The position numbers were made by a program, and so were the translations under genes. The notes beneath the pieces were generated by a model that worked only from the letters and a program-made list of their open reading frames with translations, ran no database searches and had not been told where the DNA came from. A stretch of 5,304 nt of DNA from an uncultured Oscillospiraceae bacterium (lineage in GTDB: Bacteria; Bacillota; Clostridia; Oscillospirales; Oscillospiraceae), in assembly GCA_900752285.1 (NCBI GenBank), contig CAADUW010000101.1:1-5304 (forward strand). Direction: 5' to 3'. Below, piece by piece: positions 1 through 5,304 of the stretch (within the stretch, counting starts at the first letter, position 1; the number at the start of each line of letters is the position of its first letter).

Positions 1-1335
<1,335 letters not shown>

Positions 1336-1338
1336 TTA

Positions 1339-1344
1339 CCTCCT
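1339..1344 (-). promoter_or_regulatory. Ribosome binding site of nifJ (AGGAGG)
   Basis: A perfect AGGAGG on the minus strand ends 9 nt before the TTG codon at 1329-1327. It decides the start: the first in-frame ATG (codon 8) has no comparable site, and an in-frame TAA lies three codons upstream of the TTG. Confidence 0.85.
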
Positions 1345-1369
1345 GAAGGTTTCAATTTTTGTCGTTTCT

Positions 1370-1398
1370 ATCATAACACTTTTTGCGGAGTTTGTAAA
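1370..1398 (-). promoter_or_regulatory. Sigma-A-type promoter for nifJ
   Basis: Read on the minus strand, a -35 TTTACA (1398-1393, five of six consensus bases) is followed after exactly 17 nt by a -10 TATGAT (1375-1370, five of six). The TGT just before the -10 gives an extended -10. Transcription would start near 1363, leaving a leader of about 34 nt that contains the AGGAGG site. Such a strong promoter fits a central catabolic enzyme. No clear operator was recognised beside it. Confidence 0.75.
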
Positions 1399-1583
1399 GC
1401 CGGAGATTCTCGGGTTTTGAATTATTTCCCGGAATTCTGCCGGAAGCAAACCGGTACGGCGGCGGAAGAAGGGAGAACTTTTGGGAAAAGTTGGACTTCC
1501 CGGAAAGACATCCCGACAGCGGGAGATGCGGCGGTATCCGTCCAATCTGACGGACTTCAGCGTGCGCCCTTTTGAACTGCCTA

Positions 1584-1612
1584 TTGCCTTTTGGTGGAAT
1601 TTGCGGTATTCT
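1584..1612 (+). promoter_or_regulatory. Candidate promoter for the comM-thiI-cinA operon
   Basis: TTGCCT at 1584-1589 (four of six matches to TTGACA) lies 17 nt before TATTCT at 1607-1612 (four of six matches to TATAAT). The start of transcription would be near 1619, about 26 nt ahead of the GTG start of comM. It is weaker than the nifJ promoter, but is the best match in the gap with correct spacing. TCTAAT at 1610-1615 is an alternative -10 but lacks a -35 at proper distance. Confidence 0.45.
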
Positions 1613-1633
1613 AATAGAAAGTTACCGAAAAGG

Positions 1634-1638
1634 GGAGG
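1634..1638 (+). promoter_or_regulatory. Ribosome binding site of comM (GGAGG)
   Basis: GGAGG within AGGGGAGGGA ends 7 nt before the GTG at 1646. It supports GTG 1646 as the start rather than the in-frame ATG at 1481, which would add 55 residues with no resemblance to the family. Confidence 0.8.
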
Positions 1639-1645
1639 GAGCGCC

Positions 1646-3163
1646 GTGGTTTGCAGTGTGCGCACGGTGGGACTGACCGGAATCCGGGGAAATTCCGTCG
1701 CGGCGGAGTGCTTTATTTCCAACGGACTGCCGGGATTTGATATTGTGGGTCTGCCGGATGCTGCCGTGAAGGAGGCCCGGGAGCGGGTCCGGGCGGCGGC
1801 AAAGAGCAGCGGACTGCGTTTCCCCGTAAGCCGGATCACCGTTAATCTGGCGCCTGCCAGTCAGAAAAAAGCCGGTACCCACTTTGATCTGCCTATCCTG
1901 CTGAGCGTCCTTGCCGCGGCGGGACAGGTTCGCAGACCGGAACCGGGGGACTGCTTTCTGGGAGAAGTCAGTCTGGACGGAAAGCTGCGGAGCGTGTCCG
2001 GGGTGCTGCCCATGGCCCTTGCCGCCCGGCAGGACGGGGTAAAGCGGCTGTTTGTGCCTGCCGCCAACGCTGCCGAGGCAACCCTCGCCCGGGGGCCGGA
2101 GGTCATTCCGGTGACCACGGTGGAGATGCTGGTCCGGGGCCTGAATGGGGAGACCGACCTGCCGGTGGAGCCTGCGTGGGTTCCGGAGCCCAGCCGGGAG
2201 CCGGGACCGGATTTCAAGGATGTGCTGGGACAGGAGAACGTAAAGCGGGCGCTGGAGGTCGCGGCGGCGGGTAGCCACAATATTCTGCTCATCGGGCCTC
2301 CGGGTTCCGGAAAGAGCATGCTCAGCAAGCGCCTGCCCTCCATTTTGCCGGATATGACCTGGGACGAGTCTCTGGAGGTCAGTCAGGTCTATTCCGTTAT
2401 GGGACTCCTGACTGCGAAAAAACCTCTTGTCAGTCAGCGCCCTTTCCGCTCTCCGCACCACACGGTGTCCAATGCCGGACTGGTGGGCGGCGGAAGCAAT
2501 CCCAAACCGGGAGAAATTTCCATGGCCCATAAGGGCGTGCTGTTTCTGGACGAGCTTCCGGAGTTCCGGAAGGATGCGCTGGATCTGATGCGCCAGCCGC
2601 TGGAGGATGGGGTGGTTACCATTTCCCGGGCCAGCGGTTCCGTGACCTACCCTGCGGAATTCATGATGGTCTGCGCCATGAATCCATGCAAGTGCGGGTG
2701 GTACGGGGATCCCGGCGGCCGGTGCCGGTGCAGCCAGCTGGCAGTGGAAAACTACCAGAGCCGGGTATCCGGTCCCATGCTGGACAGAATCGATATTATG
2801 GTAGAGGTCAGCGCCGTTCACTTTGAGGATCTGCGCACCCGGGCAGAGGCGGAGCCCTCCGAGTGCATCCAGAAGCGGGTGAATGCTGCCCGGAAAATCC
2901 AGAACGCCCGCTATGGGGAAAACAGCGGCATGTGCAATGCCCGCATGGGCCCGGAGGAACTGAGGAAATACTGCCGGCTCAGTGACGACTGCGCGGAGCT
3001 GATGCATCAGGCGTTTGATACCATGGGTCTGACTGCCAGAAGCTATGACCGGATTCTGAAAGTTGCCAGAACCATTGCCGATCTGGACGGCAGCGGGGAA
3101 ATCGGACTTGTCCACATTGCGGAGGCTATCCAGTACCGGGCGGTCAAGCTGGGGAACCGGTAG
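1646..3163 (+). CDS. comM: YifB/ComM family Mg-chelatase-like AAA+ ATPase
   Basis: This 505-residue protein has the normal length of the ComM/YifB family. ComM is known from Gram-negative bacteria as a hexameric helicase that drives branch migration during integration of transforming DNA; in Clostridia the exact role is less established. The N-terminal ChlI-type domain (about residues 5-140) carries ISNGLPGFDIVGLPDAAVKE. The AAA+ Mg-chelatase domain (about 185-395) shows the Walker A GPPGSGKS at 217-224, RPFRSPHHT from 265, the Walker B VLFLDELPEF at 298-307 and LDRID with Arg381, a likely arginine finger. A cysteine group (Cys343, Cys348, Cys350, Cys360, Cys362), typical of the family's NPCxCG segment, may bind zinc. 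The C-terminal domain (about 400-500) contains LTARSYDRILKVARTIADL. The GTG start is set by GGAGG 7 nt upstream. thiI follows after 82 nt with no terminator, so cotranscription is likely. No dprA or topA, common partners in other Clostridia, is adjacent here. Confidence 0.95.
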   Translation: MVCSVRTVGLTGIRGNSVAAECFISNGLPGFDIVGLPDAAVKEARERVRAAAKSSGLRFPVSRITVNLAPASQKKAGTHFDLPILLSVLAAAGQVRRPEPGDCFLGEVSLDGKLRSVSGVLPMALAARQDGVKRLFVPAANAAEATLARGPEVIPVTTVEMLVRGLNGETDLPVEPAWVPEPSREPGPDFKDVLGQENVKRALEVAAAGSHNILLIGPPGSGKSMLSKRLPSILPDMTWDESLEVSQVYSVMGLLTAKKPLVSQRPFRSPHHTVSNAGLVGGGSNPKPGEISMAHKGVLFLDELPEFRKDALDLMRQPLEDGVVTISRASGSVTYPAEFMMVCAMNPCKCGWYGDPGGRCRCSQLAVENYQSRVSGPMLDRIDIMVEVSAVHFEDLRTRAEAEPSECIQKRVNAARKIQNARYGENSGMCNARMGPEELRKYCRLSDDCAELMHQAFDTMGLTARSYDRILKVARTIADLDGSGEIGLVHIAEAIQYRAVKLGNR

Positions 3164-3245
3164 TCCGGAAACAATGGAAAATGTTGACTGGCTACGCAAA
3201 AAAACGTGTCCGGGTAAGGCCCGGCAGCAGATAAAGGAGCAGAAA
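3164..3245 (+). other. comM-thiI spacer with a small GC hairpin
   Basis: The 82-nt gap holds no terminator and no well-spaced promoter, which favours a comM-thiI-cinA operon. A short perfect hairpin (CCGGG 3210-3214, loop TAAGG, CCCGG 3220-3224) ends 9 nt before the AAGGAG of thiI (3234-3239), and a run of seven A residues lies at 3198-3204. Any effect on thiI translation is speculative. Confidence 0.4.
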
Positions 3246-4436
3246 ATGAACGAGATTTTTCTTATGAAGCTGGGGGAGATCGTCCTGAAGGGCGGCAACA
3301 AGCACCAGTTTGAAAACCGTCTCCGGGGAAATGTCCGCCGGAGAATGAAGCCCTTCGGAAACTTCGATGTGTATATTCTCCAGTCCACGGTCTATGTGGA
3401 GCCGAAGGATGAGGAAGCGGATGTAGACGGGGCGTGGGAAGCCTGCCATGCCATTTTCGGCGTGGTGAGTCTGTGCCGCTGCCGTCCCTGTGAAAAAAGC
3501 ATGGACGCGATTTTCGGAGCGGTGGAAGCCTATCTGGGCGAGGATCTTGACATGGTGCCTTCCTTTAAGGTGGAGTCCAAGCGCTCGGATAAGCAGTTCC
3601 CCATGACCTCCATCCAGATCTCGCAGGAGATCGGCGGACGGATCGCGGAAGCCCACCCGGGCTGCGCCGTGGATGTGCATCACCCTGCCTATACGGTTTA
3701 CGTGGAGGTGCGGGATTTCTCCGCCTATGTCCACGGCCCGGCAGAGCCCGGAGCGGGCGGCCTGCCCACCGGTGTGGGCGGACGGGGCATGTGTCTGCTG
3801 TCCGGCGGTATCGACTCCCCGGTGGCGGCGTATATGATGGCGAAGCGGGGACTGGAGATCGAGTGCGTCCACTTCTTCTCCTACCCCTATACCTCCCAGC
3901 TCGCCAGGGACAAGGTGCTGGAACTGGCGCGGCTCGTTACCCGGTACAGCGGCCGGATGACCGTGAACGTGGTGCCCTTTACGGAGATTCAGGAAGCTAT
4001 CCGGGACAATTGCCCGGAGGAGTACTTTACCCTGATCATGCGGCGGTTCATGATGGAAATTTCCCAGCGGATCGCCAGAGAGGACGGCTGCGGCTGCCTG
4101 ATCACCGGCGAAAATCTGGGGCAGGTGGCGTCCCAGACCATGGAGGCCATGACGGTTACCGGCGCGGTGGTGGATCTGCCGATTTTCATGCCCCTTGTGG
4201 GAATGGATAAGGAGGAGATCATTACCGTTGCCCGGCGCATTGGCACCATGGAGACCTCCATTCTGCCCTACGAGGATTGCTGTACGGTCTTTACCCCCCG
4301 GCACCCCAGAACCAAACCCACGCTGGGCGCCGTGCTCCACGCGGAGGAGCCCCTCGACAGACAGGCGCTTATCGACCGTGCCCTTGCGGGGGTGGAAAAG
4401 GTAAAGGTGACCTATCATGATGCGCCTTTGTGCTGA
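3246..4436 (+). CDS. thiI: tRNA 4-thiouridine synthetase ThiI (rhodanese-less form)
   Basis: ThiI adenylates uridine 8 of tRNA and transfers sulfur to make 4-thiouridine; in many bacteria it also helps pass sulfur to ThiS for the thiamine thiazole. The 396-residue protein opens with the family signature LMKLGEIVLKGGNK, followed by a ferredoxin-like/THUMP RNA-binding region (to about residue 165). The PP-loop pyrophosphatase domain shows SGGIDSP at 186-192 (Asp190), HFFSYPYTS, ITGENLGQVASQT, GMDKEEII and LPYEDCCTVFTPRHP. Cys345 and Cys346 in the DCC motif lie close to the position of the conserved E. coli Cys344. It lacks the C-terminal rhodanese domain of the ~480-residue E. coli protein, as in Bacillus, so persulfide must come from a separate cysteine desulfurase, not encoded nearby in this window. 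ATG 3246 is chosen because AAGGAG lies 6 nt upstream and the family starts here; the in-frame ATG at 3174 has no good site. Its end overlaps cinA by 20 nt. Confidence 0.95.
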   Translation: MNEIFLMKLGEIVLKGGNKHQFENRLRGNVRRRMKPFGNFDVYILQSTVYVEPKDEEADVDGAWEACHAIFGVVSLCRCRPCEKSMDAIFGAVEAYLGEDLDMVPSFKVESKRSDKQFPMTSIQISQEIGGRIAEAHPGCAVDVHHPAYTVYVEVRDFSAYVHGPAEPGAGGLPTGVGGRGMCLLSGGIDSPVAAYMMAKRGLEIECVHFFSYPYTSQLARDKVLELARLVTRYSGRMTVNVVPFTEIQEAIRDNCPEEYFTLIMRRFMMEISQRIAREDGCGCLITGENLGQVASQTMEAMTVTGAVVDLPIFMPLVGMDKEEIITVARRIGTMETSILPYEDCCTVFTPRHPRTKPTLGAVLHAEEPLDRQALIDRALAGVEKVKVTYHDAPLC

Positions 4437-4887
4437 ACTGCTGGATGGCCTTGCCGGGAAAACGCTGGTGACAGCGGAAAGCTGCACGGGCGGCGGCATC
4501 GGTGCCGCGCTTACCGCGGTCCCCGGAAGCTCTGCGGTGTATAAGGGCGGGATCATCAGCTATACCAACTGGGTCAAGGAGCACCTGCTCCATGTGGACG
4601 GCCGGCTGCTGGAAAAGCGCGGCGCCGTTTCCGCCCCGGTGGCGGAAGCCATGGCCCGGGGTGCCCGGGAAGTATTGCGGGCGGATATTGCCGTTTCCGT
4701 GACCGGACTGGCAGGCCCCGGCGGGGATGATTTCGGAAATCCTGTCGGCACTGTTTTTATCGGCTACAGCGACAGGGAAAAGACGCTTTCCCGGGAGTAC
4801 CATTTTCCGGGAGACCGGGAGCAGGTGCGCAGCCGCACAACGGAAGCGGCACTGCGTCTGGTGCTGGAAGAAGCCGTCCGGCGGTGA
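4417..4887 (+). CDS. pncC: CinA C-terminal domain protein, probable nicotinamide-nucleotide amidohydrolase (PncC)
   Basis: This 156-residue protein is essentially one CinA C-terminal domain. Members with this activity hydrolyse nicotinamide mononucleotide to nicotinate mononucleotide and ammonia, returning the product of NAD-consuming reactions to NAD synthesis. Visible signatures are VTAESCTGGGIGAAL with the probable catalytic Ser22, GSSAVYKGGIISYTN followed by Lys54, the RGAVS turn, and SVTGLAGPGGDD with NPVGTVFIGY around residues 94-116. There is no N-terminal MoaB-like (COG1058) half, so this is the short stand-alone form, not the ~410-residue CinA. Translation starts at ATG 4417, inside the end of thiI; AAAGGTGA at 4403-4410, 6 nt upstream, pairs with the 16S 3' end. 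A second ATG follows directly at 4420. The 20-nt overlap implies translational coupling to thiI. The family is certain; the amidase activity is inferred from homologues. Confidence 0.92.
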   Translation: MMRLCAELLDGLAGKTLVTAESCTGGGIGAALTAVPGSSAVYKGGIISYTNWVKEHLLHVDGRLLEKRGAVSAPVAEAMARGAREVLRADIAVSVTGLAGPGGDDFGNPVGTVFIGYSDREKTLSREYHFPGDREQVRSRTTEAALRLVLEEAVRR

Positions 4888-5024
4888 CCGTATCTGCCGG
4901 TGCGGGAGAATGCTGCAACCATACCGGAAGAAGAAAACGGGAATTCAGCAACGTGCACTCCGAACAGCATTGCCATTCCGGGACAGTTGTTAAGTGGTGT
5001 GGGAATCTCTCCTGACACGGTGCC

Positions 5025-5060
5025 ATTCTGAGCCAGTGACCTCGGTCACTGGCTCAGAAT
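5025..5060. repeat. Perfect 16-bp inverted repeat with 4-nt loop
   Basis: ATTCTGAGCCAGTGAC (5025-5040) is followed by the loop CTCG and its exact reverse complement GTCACTGGCTCAGAAT (5045-5060). There is no T tract on either side on either strand, so it is not a standard intrinsic terminator. It may be an extragenic palindromic repeat unit, a structured RNA element or an mRNA 3' end stabilised by a hairpin after processing. It is the first strong hairpin after the comM-thiI-cinA operon. Confidence 0.8.
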
Positions 5061-5073
5061 CCCCCGGATGAAA

Positions 5074-5086
5074 GGTACTACGTACC
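5074..5086. repeat. Short palindrome GGTAC-TAC-GTACC
   Basis: Five-base arms GGTAC (5074-5078) and GTACC (5082-5086) flank TAC. It stands 13 nt beyond the 16-bp inverted repeat and could be part of the same element. Alone it is short enough to occur by chance. Confidence 0.4.
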
Positions 5087-5166
5087 GACTCGCGCTCAAA
5101 ATCTCACCGCTTTACGAGCAATGCATGGGCGGCTATTGTTCCCCTGCCCCATCCAACATAAAATAA

Positions 5167-5195
5167 GCCTCCCGCTCCAATCCGGAGCGGGAGGC
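5167..5195 (-). terminator. Rho-independent terminator oriented to the minus strand
   Basis: A perfect 12-bp GC-rich stem, GCCTCCCGCTCC (5167-5178) and GGAGCGGGAGGC (5184-5195), encloses a 5-nt loop. Read on the minus strand the stem is followed directly by TTATTTTATG, a T-rich tail. On the plus strand it is followed by CCACCG, without a T tract. It therefore most likely ends a minus-strand transcript entering from beyond 5304. It could also slow plus-strand transcription from cinA. Confidence 0.7.
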
Positions 5196-5222
5196 CCACC
5201 GTGGCAAAAAAGCCTCGCAGAG

Positions 5223-5244
5223 TTTGCCGCCCGCAGGCGGCAAA
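5223..5244. repeat. 9-bp hairpin TTTGCCGCC / GGCGGCAAA
   Basis: Perfect arms at 5223-5231 and 5236-5244 enclose the loop CGCA. On the minus strand a run of six T residues (opposite 5206-5211) comes 11 nt after the stem, further than in a standard terminator. It may be an accessory or first terminator of the same unseen minus-strand gene. Confidence 0.5.
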
Positions 5245-5256
5245 GAGATTATAATC

Positions 5257-5289
5257 ATTTTCTGTCGGGGCGTGTACCTGACAGAAAAT
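5257..5289. repeat. 10-bp inverted repeat ATTTTCTGTC / GACAGAAAAT
   Basis: Perfect arms at 5257-5266 and 5280-5289 are separated by 13 nt. In plus-strand RNA the stem could grow by a G-U and two G-C pairs, leaving a 7-nt loop; the minus-strand version has an A-C mismatch there. No T tail follows on either strand. It abuts the palindrome GATTATAATC (5247-5256). Confidence 0.5.
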
Positions 5290-5304
5290 ACAACTCAGGC
5301 TGCA

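Larger units (their letters stand above)
4888..5304. other. Structured intergenic region downstream of cinA
   Basis: These 417 bases contain no gene I can support with a start, ribosome site and family match. Positions 4888-5010 look like plain spacer. From about 5011 onward the region is packed with inverted repeats: 5025-5060, 5074-5086, 5167-5195, 5223-5244, the 10-bp palindrome 5247-5256, and 5257-5289. Only one (5167-5195) has the T-rich tail of a rho-independent terminator, and that tail is on the minus strand. The minus strand stays open from 5304 to a TGA at 5104-5106 in one frame, but this frame passes through the terminator and is probably not coding. Confidence 0.6.

Noticed and set aside
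1481..1645. A longer ComM start at the ATG at 1481
   Set aside because: It would add 55 residues unlike the family and span the candidate promoter; GTG 1646 has GGAGG at good spacing and gives the normal 505-residue length.
3184..3213. TTGACT as a -35 box for a separate thiI promoter
   Set aside because: No -10-like sequence occurs at 16-18 nt downstream; the bases there are GC-rich.
3174..3245. A longer ThiI start at the ATG at 3174
   Set aside because: It has no good ribosome site, and the added 24 residues precede the family's normal N-terminus, which begins at 3246.
1622..3388. A 588-codon minus-strand open frame covering comM
   Set aside because: It is antisense to the well-supported ComM protein and arises from GC-rich codon use; its residues form no recognisable domain.
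3192..4556. A 454-codon minus-strand open frame covering thiI
   Set aside because: It is antisense to ThiI and crosses into the cinA gene; there is no plausible domain and it has the same His-rich shadow composition.
4909..4971. Inverted pair AATGCTG / CAGCATT downstream of cinA
   Set aside because: The arms are only 7 bp and 49 nt apart, so this is within chance expectation.
4757..5026. Minus-strand small frames of 84-89 codons over the end of cinA
   Set aside because: They mostly overlap cinA in antisense, have no ribosome binding site, and match no recognisable family.

Overview
The window looks like chromosomal DNA from a GC-rich, strictly anaerobic member of the Clostridia, probably Oscillospiraceae/Ruminococcaceae-like. 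This is inferred from a single-chain pyruvate:ferredoxin oxidoreductase, strong AGGAGG-type ribosome binding sites, sigma-A-type promoters, TTG/GTG starts and a ThiI of Firmicute length without a rhodanese domain. The species cannot be named from this sequence alone.

Layout. Positions 1-1329 (minus strand) hold the first 443 codons of nifJ/por; the rest of that gene lies beyond the left edge. Positions 1330-1645 form a divergent intergenic region with a good nifJ promoter on the minus strand and a weaker candidate comM promoter on the plus strand. Then follow three plus-strand genes in a likely single operon: comM/yifB (1646-3163), thiI (3246-4436) and a stand-alone CinA C-terminal domain protein, pncC-like (4417-4887), which overlaps thiI by 20 bases. 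Positions 4888-5304 carry no convincing complete gene but are rich in hairpins: a perfect 16-bp inverted repeat, a short GGTAC/GTACC palindrome, a rho-independent terminator oriented to the minus strand, a 9-bp hairpin, a palindromic TATAAT-containing block and a 10-bp inverted repeat. The minus-oriented terminator implies a convergent gene just beyond the right edge, whose last codons may lie at 5255-5304.

How the genes work together. NifJ is central catabolism (pyruvate to acetyl-CoA, reducing ferredoxin) and is a separate, probably highly expressed transcription unit. The comM-thiI-cinA group mixes functions: a hexameric branch-migration ATPase tied to recombination of incoming DNA, tRNA 4-thiouridine/thiazole sulfur transfer, and NMN deamidation for NAD recycling. 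ComM and CinA both carry competence-derived names, but nothing else here shows a DNA-uptake locus, so the grouping is best read as a housekeeping operon.

I found no clear evidence of a new biological system. The least explained part is the structured 3' intergenic region, particularly the terminator-less perfect inverted repeat at 5025-5060, which looks like a dispersed palindromic element or a structured RNA end.
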